DNA from: Mesorhizobium sp. B2-3-12
GTDB taxonomy: Bacteria > Pseudomonadota > Alphaproteobacteria > Rhizobiales > Rhizobiaceae
DNA length: 64,000 nt
Direction of reading: 5' to 3'
Assembly: GCF_006442205.1 (NCBI RefSeq)
Contig: NZ_VFVR01000011.1
Span: 60,662 to 124,661 of the forward strand
The position numbers were made by a program, and so were the translations under genes. Positions 43,128 through 51,475 of the stretch are shown here, piece by piece; position 1 is the first letter of the stretch; each line of letters starts with the position of its first letter. Below the pieces are notes generated by a model. That model was not told the origin of the DNA. It was given only the letters and a program-made list of their open reading frames with translations, and did not search any database.

Positions 43128-43218
43128 TCGGGAGTATTGCCGGATGGCTGGCGGCGAGGGGCCGACAGGCCCCGCCGTCTGGCACGAAGCTTGCGTTGCC
43201 TCGGGGCAATACTCCCGA
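43128..43218. repeat. Long-range inverted repeat in the exoN-exoP gap
   Basis: TCGGGAGTATTGCC (43128-43141) and GGCAATACTCCCGA (43205-43218) are exact reverse complements. Inside, CGGCGAGGGGCC (43152-43163) can pair with GGCCCCGCCG (43168-43177). The RNA could fold into a branched stem of about 90 nt. It may be a terminator, a processing site or a mobile palindromic element. Confidence 0.55.
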
Positions 43219-43242
43219 TCTTCGAGGCGCCTGGGAGCCAAG

Positions 43243-43294
43243 GCATGATCCCGAAACGCGGAATGCGTTTTTAAGAAAAGATCGTGCTCGAACA
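43243..43294. repeat. Degenerate rhizobial short repeat
   Basis: GCATGATCCCGAAACGCGG, then TTTTTAAGAAAAGATCGTGC, resembles the common rhizobial repeat reading GCATGATCCCGAAAA…GAAAAGATCATGC. The ends GCATGATC and GATCGTGC are near-inverted. No gene. Confidence 0.45.
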
Positions 43295-43352
43295 GTGAGA
43301 TAGAGCCATACCGACCCACCGGAATGGAACCCACTCTAGAATTGGACCGAAG

Positions 43353-45743
43353 ATGAATTACGCCAACTTTCCTCTCGACAAGAGGATGCCATTGCCGAAT
43401 TCGGACGCAGGAGACGGCGACGACTTCATCGACGTCGAGCGGCTGCTTGGCATGGCCGCGCGGCAAGCCAAGGTCGTTGGCGTGTGCGCCATCATCGGTC
43501 TTTTCCTGGGCATGCTCTATCTGCAGACCACGCCGCCCAAATACGTCTCGATCTCCAGCGTGCTGATCGACGAGGGCCTGAACAAAATCGTCGACGACAT
43601 CTCGGCGGCGTCCACGACCATGCAGACCGATTCGGCGATCCTGAGCCAGATCGAGATCCTGACCTCGACGCGGCTCGCCGCCGTGGTCGTCGACAAGCTC
43701 AAGCTCGACCAGAACGATACGTTCATGAACCCGCCGCAGTCGGCCCTTGCCCAGGGCGTCGGCATGGTCCGCGGCCTGATCCAGTATGTTCGTCCGAGCA
43801 GCCCGGTCATGCCGGGTGTCGGCGACGTCTCCAAGCTCGATCCTGCCGCGCGCGATGCGCTGATCGCCGCGTCGCGCCGCGACTATGCCATCCTCAAGCT
43901 GCAGAACGAGATCCGGGCCGACCGCGTCGGGCGAAGCTACGTCATCGCGCTTGGCTACCAGGCGACGGATCCGGCGCTGGCGAAGGCCATCACCAAGGCC
44001 TATGCCGACGCCTATCTCGCCGACCAGCTCGATGCCAGCTTCGACGCCACCGAGCGCGCGGCGGTCTGGCTCCAGGGCCGGTTGACGGAGTTGCGTGAGA
44101 GCTCGCAGCAGGCGTCGCTGGCGGTCGAGAAATTCAGGGCCGAACACGGCCTGTCTGCCAACAGCGACGGACAATTGATGAGCGACAAGCAACTCGCCGA
44201 CCTGAATGCCCAGCTCATCGTGGCGCAGGCCGATACCGCGCGGGCCAGCGCCCGCTACCAGCAATACAAATCGATCGTCGACAGCGGCTCGGAAAACGCG
44301 TTCAAGGATGCCGCCATATCGAGCGACCAGCCAAGCAGCTCGGTCATTGCGGCGCTCAAGACCCGCTACCTTGCGGTTTCCAAACGGCAGCAGGATGTCG
44401 AGGCGAATTTCGGCCCCCAGCATCCGCAGGCGGTGGCGCTCGCCAAGGAGAAGGCCGACATATCGGCGCAGATCTTCGGCGAACTGAAGCAGCTGACCGA
44501 AAGCTACCGCAACGAGTATGAGGTGGCGCTGGCGCGCGAAACCGCGCTCAGGGCCAATGTCGCCGCCGCGCAGGGCAAGAGCTCCATCGACAACCAGTCA
44601 CAGGTCCAGCTGCGTGATCTCGATCAGAAGGCGACGGCACTCTCCACGCTCTACCAGACGTTCCTCGGACGTTACGAGGAAGCCGCCCAGCAGCAGTCCT
44701 TCCCGGTCGGCAAGATCCGCATCATCTCGGATGCGTCGACGCCGCTCGCCGCCTCGAGCCCGCGCACCATCATCGTGCTCGGTCTTTCGCTGGTGCTCGG
44801 CGTGCTGATGGGCGTCGGCTTCGGCGGCCTCAACGAGTTCAACGAGCGGTTCTTCAGGACCGGCGAGGAAGTGCGCGACCGCGTCGGCCTAAAATTCCTC
44901 GGCTACCTGCCGACCATCGGCAGCAAACCGACCAAGGACGACAAGCCGTCCGAAGGGCCGGCGGATGCCAAGGTCGCCAAAACGCCCGCCGCCATCGAAA
45001 GGCGCGCGCGAATGCGCGTCAGCATCGACGCTCCGGCATCGATGTTCTCCGAAACGTTGCGCAGCGCCAAGATCGCCTTCGACGTCGTGATGGAAGGGCA
45101 AGGCAGCCGTGTCATCGGTGTGATCTCGGTTCTGCCCGGCGAAGGCAAGTCGACGGTCGCGGCCAATCTCGCCGGGCTGCTCGCCGCCAATGGCGCCAGG
45201 ACCCTGCTCATTGACGGCGACATGCGCAATCCGGGTCTCAGCCGCAGCCTTGGCATGGAAGCCGAGCAAGGGTTGATGGAAGCGGTGGTGGGCGGCCAGA
45301 CCTGGCAGTCCGTCGGCAAGATCGACAGGCAGACCAAGCTCGCCATCATTCCGGCCGTGTCGCGCGGACATTTCTCGCATACCAGCGAGCTTCTCTCCTC
45401 GGCCGGCATGCGCCGCTTCATCGAGAACGCCAAGGAGACGTTCGAATACATCGTCGTCGACCTGCCGCCGCTCGGGCCGGTGGTCGACGCCAAGGCCTTC
45501 GCGCCGCTCGTCGACGGCTTCGTGCTCGTCACCGAATGGGGCCGCACGCCGCGCGCCATGGTGCGCTCGATGCTGGAATCCGAACCCTATGTCGCCAACA
45601 AGATCGTCGGCGCGGTGCTGAACAAGGTCGATCTGAAGAAGCTCGCCAAATACGGATCGTTCGGCGCGTCGGAAAAATTCTTCGACAAGTACTCGAGCTA
45701 CTATCTCGACAAGTCGGAAGTGCGGGCGAAGACAGGGGCCTGA
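43353..45743 (+). CDS. exoP: ExoP-like polysaccharide co-polymerase and tyrosine autokinase
   Basis: Protein of 796 residues. The N-terminal Wzz domain is flanked by two membrane spans (about 40-60 and 470-490), with a long coiled-coil periplasmic part between. The cytoplasmic BY-kinase domain has Walker A VLPGEGKSTVAANLAG (about 592-607), Walker A' LLIDGDMRN and Walker B YIVVDLPPLGPV. The C-terminal tail has clustered tyrosines (KYSSYYLDK) as autophosphorylation sites. ExoP controls chain length and export of succinoglycan. Confidence 0.92.
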   Translation: MNYANFPLDKRMPLPNSDAGDGDDFIDVERLLGMAARQAKVVGVCAIIGLFLGMLYLQTTPPKYVSISSVLIDEGLNKIVDDISAASTTMQTDSAILSQIEILTSTRLAAVVVDKLKLDQNDTFMNPPQSALAQGVGMVRGLIQYVRPSSPVMPGVGDVSKLDPAARDALIAASRRDYAILKLQNEIRADRVGRSYVIALGYQATDPALAKAITKAYADAYLADQLDASFDATERAAVWLQGRLTELRESSQQASLAVEKFRAEHGLSANSDGQLMSDKQLADLNAQLIVAQADTARASARYQQYKSIVDSGSENAFKDAAISSDQPSSSVIAALKTRYLAVSKRQQDVEANFGPQHPQAVALAKEKADISAQIFGELKQLTESYRNEYEVALARETALRANVAAAQGKSSIDNQSQVQLRDLDQKATALSTLYQTFLGRYEEAAQQQSFPVGKIRIISDASTPLAASSPRTIIVLGLSLVLGVLMGVGFGGLNEFNERFFRTGEEVRDRVGLKFLGYLPTIGSKPTKDDKPSEGPADAKVAKTPAAIERRARMRVSIDAPASMFSETLRSAKIAFDVVMEGQGSRVIGVISVLPGEGKSTVAANLAGLLAANGARTLLIDGDMRNPGLSRSLGMEAEQGLMEAVVGGQTWQSVGKIDRQTKLAIIPAVSRGHFSHTSELLSSAGMRRFIENAKETFEYIVVDLPPLGPVVDAKAFAPLVDGFVLVTEWGRTPRAMVRSMLESEPYVANKIVGAVLNKVDLKKLAKYGSFGASEKFFDKYSSYYLDKSEVRAKTGA

Positions 45744-45762
45744 TATCGGACGCTATATCAGG

Positions 45763-45786
45763 CCAGCCGCGTTTGATCGCGGCTGG
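45763..45786. terminator. Stem-loop between exoP and the convergent acyltransferase
   Basis: CCAGCCGCG (45763-45771) and CGCGGCTGG (45778-45786) form a perfect 9-bp stem with a 6-nt loop, 19 bp after the exoP stop. There is no strong T tract on either side. Confidence 0.55.
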
Positions 45787-45798
45787 AAATTGCGCTGC

Positions 45799-46881
45799 CT
45801 ACGCAGTCCTGAGCCGATAACGGAACACCGTATGGTCGAGCAGCCGCCGGATACGTGGCTCGGCCTCGGTCGCCACCAGCCAGCTGGCCGCGATCATGGT
45901 CGCGGCGACCATTGCCATCGACAGGAGATACGGCAGCCCGGCGCGCACCATGGCGCCGAGCATCGCCGCGCCGATGACGTCGTGGATCAGATAGAGCGGA
46001 TAGGTCATCAGGCCGATCCGGCGCCAGCCGCTCCAGCTGAGATCGAGTTTGAGCGACCACGCCATCAGCGCGATGGCCACGAGGAAGATCAGGATAGGCG
46101 GCGCGTAGGGCATCACGGCTCCGACCTTGATGCCGTGGACGTCGACGGAGCTGGCGATCTGCAGCACGCCGCCGCCGAGAAACAGCAGGCAGAAGCAAAG
46201 GCGAGGAGCGGTCACCGCCTTGAACCGCATCAGCCACATGAGCACGCCGACGGCGAAGAATGCGCCGTGATGCACCAGGATGAGTTGCAGCCAGCGCGTC
46301 TCGGCGAAATCGGACCAGCCGAGCGGATAATAGAGGCACCAGAACAGCGTGCTGACGAGGCCGATGACGATGGCGACCGTCTCCATCAGATGGAAGCGGC
46401 CAAGCCGCAGAAGAATCCAGACGACGGCGTAAAAGGCTATCTCGATGCCGAGCGTCCAGTAGACACTGTCCACCCACGGACCGTAGGGCGCGAACAGCGC
46501 CGTTCGGGCGAGCCTGACCACCGCATCGGTCGGCCAGCTCAGGCCGATCAGCAGCAACAGCGCCGCGGTGATCGGCGCGCAGATCCAGACCGCCGGCGCC
46601 AGCCTTTTGACCCTTGCCTCGAAGAAGCGCAGCGGCGTCGAATTCTCGGCGCTGAAGGCAATGACGAAACCGCTGATGACGAAGAAGATCTCGACGCCGA
46701 CCCAGCCGGAGCCGACCCAGGCGCCGATACCGGGCTGCGCCGGAACGCCGCCCGTGGCCTGCGCCGAGATGCCGTCGGGATAGGCCCACACCCAGAAGCC
46801 GTAGTGGTAGATCATGACCAGCACGGCGGCGAGAAACCGCAGGATGTCGATGCCACCGAACGTCGTCTTTTGCTGAGCCAT
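45799..46881 (-). CDS. exoZ: ExoZ-like acyltransferase (acyltransferase 3 family)
   Basis: Polytopic protein of 360 residues with about ten spans. The N-terminal family motif is GGIDILRFLAAVLVMIYHYGF, containing the catalytic-type His, and WVGVEIFFVISGFVIAF follows. Such proteins add acetyl or succinyl groups to polysaccharides; ExoZ acetylates succinoglycan and ExoH succinylates it. The acyl group cannot be told here. A GCA-rich motif lies 45 bp upstream of the ATG at 46881. Confidence 0.82.
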   Translation of the reverse strand: MAQQKTTFGGIDILRFLAAVLVMIYHYGFWVWAYPDGISAQATGGVPAQPGIGAWVGSGWVGVEIFFVISGFVIAFSAENSTPLRFFEARVKRLAPAVWICAPITAALLLLIGLSWPTDAVVRLARTALFAPYGPWVDSVYWTLGIEIAFYAVVWILLRLGRFHLMETVAIVIGLVSTLFWCLYYPLGWSDFAETRWLQLILVHHGAFFAVGVLMWLMRFKAVTAPRLCFCLLFLGGGVLQIASSVDVHGIKVGAVMPYAPPILIFLVAIALMAWSLKLDLSWSGWRRIGLMTYPLYLIHDVIGAAMLGAMVRAGLPYLLSMAMVAATMIAASWLVATEAEPRIRRLLDHTVFRYRLRTA

Positions 46882-46925
46882 GCGATCCCGTCGAATGGCC
46901 CCCCAACGGGAACTGTAAGGCGGAA

Positions 46926-46940
46926 TGCTGCATTGCACAA
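46926..46940. promoter_or_regulatory. GCA-rich motif upstream of exoZ, both strands
   Basis: TGCATTGCACAA (46929-46940, plus) and TGCAATGCAGCA (46926-46937, minus) overlap, and each fully matches TGCRNYGCASMA. This is the most symmetric copy in the window. Confidence 0.5.
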
Positions 46941-47016
46941 TCAGCGATTGTGCCCTGTGGCCATCACAAAGTTCGCCGCGCCGCAACATCCGGGACGGCA
47001 TGCGTCGCCGGTCGAA

Positions 47017-48924
47017 TCAAACCCCGATCCCGCGCGCTTTCATGGCGGCGGTGATCTCGTCGATGATGGCCGGGTCGTCGATGGTCGCCGGCATCGTCCA
47101 GTCTTCCCTGTCGGCGATCTTCTGCATGGTGCCGCGCAGGATCTTGCCGGACCGTGTCTTCGGAAGCCGTTTGATCGTCACCACGGTCTTGAAGGCGGCG
47201 ACCGGACCGATACGTTCCCGCACCAGCGCGACGACCTCCTGCTCGATGGCGCCGCCATCGCGCGCGACACCGGCGTTCAGCACCACGAAGCCGAGCGGAA
47301 TCTGGCCCTTCATCGCATCGGCGATGCCCACGACGGCGCATTCGGCGACATCGGGATGGGCGGCCAGCACCTCTTCCATGGCGCCGGTCGACAGCCGATG
47401 CCCGGCGACGTTGATGATGTCGTCGGTGCGGGCCATGACGTAGAGATAGCCGTCCTCGTCGATCATGCCGGCATCGGCCGTCTTGTAGAAGCCGGGGAAC
47501 TCGTCGAGGTAGGCTTGGCGGAAGCGGTCGTCGGCATTCCATAGCGTTGGCAGGCAGCCGGCCGGCAGCGGCAGCTTGACCACGACATTGCCCAGCGTGC
47601 CGCGCGGCACCTCGTGGCCGGCATCGTCGAGCACGCGGATGTCGTAGCCCGGCATAGGCACCCCGGGCGAGCCGTATTTCACCGGCAGCAGGCCGAGCCC
47701 GGCGGGGTTGATCGTCATCGGCGAGCCGGTTTCGGTCTGCCACCAGTGGTCGACCACCGGTACGTCGAGCTTCTGCTCCGCCCATTTGATGGTTTCGGGA
47801 TCGGCGCGCTCGCCGGCGAGGAACAGCGTGCGGAATTTCGACAAATCGTATTTCGGCACGAATTCGCCCTTGGGGTCCTGCCCCTTGATGGCGCGGAAGG
47901 CGGTGGGCGCGGTGAACAACGCGACCACGCCATGCTCCGCGATCACCCGCCAGTAGGTTCCGGCGTCGGGCGTGCCGATCGGCTTGCCTTCGAAGAGCAC
48001 GCTGGTGCAGCCATGCAGCAGCGGGCCGTAGACAATGTAGGAATGGCCGACCACCCAGCCGACATCGGACGCCGCCCAGAAGACTTCGCCCGGCTTGACG
48101 CCGAACTCGTTGTCCATCGTCCATTTCAGCGCGACCATGTGGCCGCCATTGTCGCGCACGATTCCCTTGGGCTGGCCGGTCGTGCCCGAGGTGTAGATGA
48201 TGTAGAGCGGGTCGGTGGCCAGCACCGGCACGCAGTCGACATTGGCGCCGGCCGCCCGTTCGCGGGCGACGGCGTCGGCATAGTCGATGTCGAAATGGTC
48301 CTTCAAATCGCAGCGCAGCTGGTCGCGCTGCAGGATGAGGCAGGCCTCCGGTTTATGGCGGGACATCTCGATCGCTCTGTCGAGCAACGGCTTGTAAGCA
48401 ACGATCCGCCCTGGTTCCAGGCCGCACGAGGCGGAGATGATCAGCTTGGGCCTGGCGTCGTCGATGCGGGTGGCAAGCTCATGCGAGGCAAAGCCGCCGA
48501 ACACGACCGAATGCACGGCGCCGATGCGGGCGCAGGCAAGCATGGCGATGGCCGCTTCCGCCACCATCGGCATGTAGATGATGACGCGGTCGCCCTTGGC
48601 GATGCCACGGTTCTTCAGCACCGAGGTCAGCGCCACCACTTCGCGTTTCAGCTCGGCATAGGTGAATTTTTTCACGGTGCCGGTAATGGCGCTGTCATGG
48701 ATCAGGGCGATCTGGTCGGCCCGCCCGCCGGCGACATGCCGGTCGAGGGCGTTGTAGCAGGTGTTGCAGGTCGCGCCGGTGAACCAGCGGCCATAGACGC
48801 CGGCGGCGGCATCGAACACTTTGTCCCAGGGCGAATACCAGTCGATGGCCTCGGCAGCGTCGGCCCAGAACTTCTCCGGGTCGCGTTTCCAGCCGTCATA
48901 GACCTCATGATAGCGTGAAGCCAT
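47017..48924 (-). CDS. prpE: Propionyl/acetyl-CoA synthetase (PrpE-like)
   Basis: AMP-forming acyl-CoA synthetase of 635 residues. The N-terminal block is SRYHEVYDGWKRDPEKFW, the ATP motif IIYTSGTTGQPKGIVRD lies near residue 230, and the C-terminal lysine region is KRLPKTRSGKILR (acetylation-regulated Lys). PrpE-type enzymes activate propionate or acetate. The ATG at 48924 has GGAGG six bases upstream. It is separate from the exo genes and reads alone on the minus strand. The 448 bp upstream of it hold only the 15-bp tandem repeat noted below. Confidence 0.9.
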   Translation of the reverse strand: MASRYHEVYDGWKRDPEKFWADAAEAIDWYSPWDKVFDAAAGVYGRWFTGATCNTCYNALDRHVAGGRADQIALIHDSAITGTVKKFTYAELKREVVALTSVLKNRGIAKGDRVIIYMPMVAEAAIAMLACARIGAVHSVVFGGFASHELATRIDDARPKLIISASCGLEPGRIVAYKPLLDRAIEMSRHKPEACLILQRDQLRCDLKDHFDIDYADAVARERAAGANVDCVPVLATDPLYIIYTSGTTGQPKGIVRDNGGHMVALKWTMDNEFGVKPGEVFWAASDVGWVVGHSYIVYGPLLHGCTSVLFEGKPIGTPDAGTYWRVIAEHGVVALFTAPTAFRAIKGQDPKGEFVPKYDLSKFRTLFLAGERADPETIKWAEQKLDVPVVDHWWQTETGSPMTINPAGLGLLPVKYGSPGVPMPGYDIRVLDDAGHEVPRGTLGNVVVKLPLPAGCLPTLWNADDRFRQAYLDEFPGFYKTADAGMIDEDGYLYVMARTDDIINVAGHRLSTGAMEEVLAAHPDVAECAVVGIADAMKGQIPLGFVVLNAGVARDGGAIEQEVVALVRERIGPVAAFKTVVTIKRLPKTRSGKILRGTMQKIADREDWTMPATIDDPAIIDEITAAMKARGIGV

Positions 48925-49139
48925 CCATATCCTCCCCAGGAACCACCTGCCGTCCTCGCCATAGCCTATGTTGTTTCCTCCTGACATGTCTCCCTGCATT
49001 TTCGTCTCAGTCAGCGTCTTGTCGCGGAAATGGCTTTCGCCGACCCATGACGGGGCATCTCGACCATCTGTTTCGATCAGGTCCCGGTGGGCCGGCACAG
49101 CCGATTGTTCGGCAAGCTTCAAAGACACCGGCAAGGCGT

Positions 49140-49172
49140 CCAAGCGCTTCAAGGTGACCAAGCGCTTCAAGG
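49140..49172. repeat. 15-bp tandem direct repeat
   Basis: CCAAGCGCTTCAAGG occurs at 49140-49154 and 49158-49172, three bases apart, each with the palindrome AAGCGCTT. It lies 215 bp upstream of the prpE-like start and could be a regulator site. Confidence 0.4.
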
Positions 49173-49372
49173 CAGGGCAGTTAAGGCTCTTGGCTTCCAC
49201 CTGATGCTGCAGGGACAGGACTGCAAGCCTGCCGGAAAGCCGGCGTGCTGGTGCGGCGCTTCAGCCAGGGCTTTGAAGGGGCGCGATCGCCGTGTCATCG
49301 CGGACAATCACGGTGAGCGACCTGCCGATAGCCGACTAACGAACGGGATTCATTGGCCAAAAATCGATCGCG

Positions 49373-49489
49373 CTAGATCGGCAAGGCAACAAGCATGAGG
49401 CCGACGCCGCCGAAGATCAAAATGGCCGTAGCCAGAGCCTTTCGGTGACGTTCGAAAGTCGTCGGTGCCCGCTCCCAATTGTAACGCAT
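49373..49489 (-). CDS. Small single-span membrane protein
   Basis: A 38-residue reading, MRYNWERAPTTFERHRKAL followed by one membrane span (ATAILIFGGVGLMLVALPI). GGGGAG lies at good distance upstream of the ATG. The strong ribosome site and membrane-like composition favour a real gene. Function unknown. Confidence 0.55.
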   Translation of the reverse strand: MRYNWERAPTTFERHRKALATAILIFGGVGLMLVALPI

Positions 49490-49749
49490 ACGCTATCTCC
49501 CCAAGACCCGGGGGGTTCTTACCTCACCTTAGGGAAGAAAAGCAACGGTCCTGTCCGTCGACGCGCTTGCCTGGAGCGTCGTTCCGACGACTATTTTCTG
49601 GGATGATTTCGGCAGTGGACGGATTTCGCGGAGTTACAAGAGGCTGTCGCGGACATGACCTTGCACTGGCCATCCCCGGCCGCCGATAGACAGCGCCCCG
49701 CCGCCGCGCTATCTCATTTCGGGGTTTGCATGGCTTTTTGGGGTTCGTG

Positions 49750-50040
49750 ATGGAAATTGCCTCTGGGACGGTTCTGCGGCTGGCGGACGATGCCTCGGTC
49801 CAGCACGTCGGCGACGGCGCGGTCGTGCTTTTGGCGCGCAGCGGCCAGCTCTATACCTGCAACGGCACGACCGAAGCCTTTCTCGACAAGGTGGATGGCG
49901 CGCGCAGCCTTAGCCAGATCGTCGGCCTGCTTTGCGAGGAGTTCGAGATCGACAAGGGCACGCTTGACGAGGACATGGCTGCGCTGGCCACCGAACTGGT
50001 CTCGGAAGGCATCCTGGCCGCGCCAGGGCTTGATGGCTGA
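49750..50040 (+). CDS. Second PqqD-like RRE protein (lasso B1 type)
   Basis: Protein of 96 residues with the PqqD fold pattern VLLARSGQLYTCNGTTEAFL, then GLLCEEFEIDKGTLDEDM. It would bind a leader peptide. It heads a three-gene run with a B2 peptidase and a kinase, spaced six bases or less. I use the ATG at 49750; an in-frame ATG at 49726 is possible. The 260 bp upstream contain no reading with the lasso leader pattern. Confidence 0.8.
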   Translation: MEIASGTVLRLADDASVQHVGDGAVVLLARSGQLYTCNGTTEAFLDKVDGARSLSQIVGLLCEEFEIDKGTLDEDMAALATELVSEGILAAPGLDG

Positions 50041-50046
50041 TGGTGC

Positions 50047-50487
50047 GTGTTGATGGCGGATAGTTCTCTCCTGCGCGCCTTGTTTCGCTGCCATCTCTGG
50101 GCAAGCGCGCGGCTGATGCCGGTCCTCATTGCCAACCGCAGCTTCGAGGAGGTGCTGAAATGGGCGCCGCTCGCCTCACCGACGCCCTATCGCGGCTTGC
50201 CAGCCGCCTACATTGTCGCTCGCGTCCACCGCACTGTCCGCCATCCCTGGCTGATGCGTGACCGCAGATGCCTGCGCGAAGGGCTGCTCGGCCACCGTTT
50301 CCTGCGCCTCGCCGGCTTCGACCCGGAGTTGCGCTTCGGCGTCGATCCGAAGTCGCTGCAGGCGTCGCGGCTGTCGGCGCATTGCTGGGTTTGCCTCGAC
50401 GGCAGACCGGTGGTCAGCGACAGCCTTCCCGGCATGGTCGAGATTTATCGCCACCATGACCGTGACACCAAGGTACGCGCCGCTTGA
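50047..50487 (+). CDS. Second lasso B2-type leader peptidase
   Basis: Protein of 146 residues (GTG at 50047, or ATG at 50053) of the lasso B2 transglutaminase-like family. The catalytic Cys lies in RDRRCLREGLLGHRFL, the His in LSAHCWVCLDG, and the following Asp completes the triad. It is shorter at the N terminus than the B2 at 25262 and lacks its hydrophobic stretch. Its end overlaps the kinase start (TTGA). Confidence 0.82.
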   Translation: MLMADSSLLRALFRCHLWASARLMPVLIANRSFEEVLKWAPLASPTPYRGLPAAYIVARVHRTVRHPWLMRDRRCLREGLLGHRFLRLAGFDPELRFGVDPKSLQASRLSAHCWVCLDGRPVVSDSLPGMVEIYRHHDRDTKVRAA

Positions 50488-51467
50488 CCAGAGCTTGCGC
50501 GTTCTACGATCTCAATGGCCAAGTGCTCGGCATATCGGCCGAACGCGCCGAACTGTGGCTGGACTTCGACAGGATGCTCGCCAGCCTGCGCATCGAAGGT
50601 TCGCCCGAAGCGGATTTTCATCTCGACATCGCCGAAACCCAAGCGCTGGACGAGATGCCAGCCGGATCGCTGGTCTTCGAGGGTGAAATACCGGACGACG
50701 GCTATTGCCGGATGATCGCCGACGGCGCCAGCGTCCATCTCGTCTTGCCGGGACGCCAGACCGTCGAGATCAACGAGAAGGGGTGGGCGAGGCTTCGCAT
50801 CGTACCCGACAGCAAGTCTGCCTGGACGCCGTCGATGCTGATGCTGGACGCCGCTCTCGACGCCGGCGGCCAGCACATGCTGCACACGGCGGGCCTGACC
50901 TTGCCGGGCCGCGACGCCGTCGTGCTGGTCCATGCCCCGAGCGGCACCGGCAAGACCACGACCTCGCTGGCCCTGGCAACGCAAGGTTTCGGCCTGTGCT
51001 CCGACGACGCCATGATCCTGGATGTCGCTGGCATCGCGCCCGTTGCCTGGGGTTTGCCGCGCCACGTCAAGATCCATGAGAAGACCGCGCGGATGATCCC
51101 GCAGGTGGCGCCATGTCTCGGGCCGTCCTGGGACCGCAATGGCGAACAGGCGGTTTCGCTGGAAAAGCTGGGCGGGATCGTGAAAATCGAAACCCCGACC
51201 GCCCGTCCGGTGGCCGCGCTCCTGCATCTCGCGCGATCCGCCGACGAAGAGACCCGGCTCGTGCCGATGGCCAAGACCGACGCGACGGTGGCGCTGGCGA
51301 TGGACAATGTCCGAACCGGCGCGACCGGCCTGCTGCCGCTGCAGAAACGCCGGCTGGCGACGATCGGGAAGCTGGTCTCGTCGGTGCCGACCTTTACGCT
51401 GGAAGTGGGCGCGCGCCCGGCCGATGCGGCGGCGCTGATCAGTGCTGCATTGACATCACAGGATTGA
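50484..51467 (+). CDS. Second HPr-kinase-like lasso kinase
   Basis: Protein of 327 residues with P-loop VHAPSGTGKTTTSLALA (about residues 152-168) and LCSDDAMILDV, paralogous to the kinase at 22369-23346. The start is a TTG overlapping the B2 stop. Presumably it phosphorylates a peptide C terminus. No lasso precursor or cyclase is encoded next to it. Confidence 0.78.
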   Translation: MTRACAFYDLNGQVLGISAERAELWLDFDRMLASLRIEGSPEADFHLDIAETQALDEMPAGSLVFEGEIPDDGYCRMIADGASVHLVLPGRQTVEINEKGWARLRIVPDSKSAWTPSMLMLDAALDAGGQHMLHTAGLTLPGRDAVVLVHAPSGTGKTTTSLALATQGFGLCSDDAMILDVAGIAPVAWGLPRHVKIHEKTARMIPQVAPCLGPSWDRNGEQAVSLEKLGGIVKIETPTARPVAALLHLARSADEETRLVPMAKTDATVALAMDNVRTGATGLLPLQKRRLATIGKLVSSVPTFTLEVGARPADAAALISAALTSQD

Positions 51468-51475
51468 CGGTCCCT

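Noticed and set aside
45790..47544. 584-residue plus-strand reading
   Set aside because: Antisense to the exoZ and prpE genes; composition is rich in Asp, His, Gln and Arg without motifs.
49484..49749. Possible precursor peptide for the second lasso set
   Set aside because: Short readings here, such as the one starting at 49602, lack the Y..P.L...G.....T leader pattern and a Gly-start core with Asp or Glu at position 7-9.
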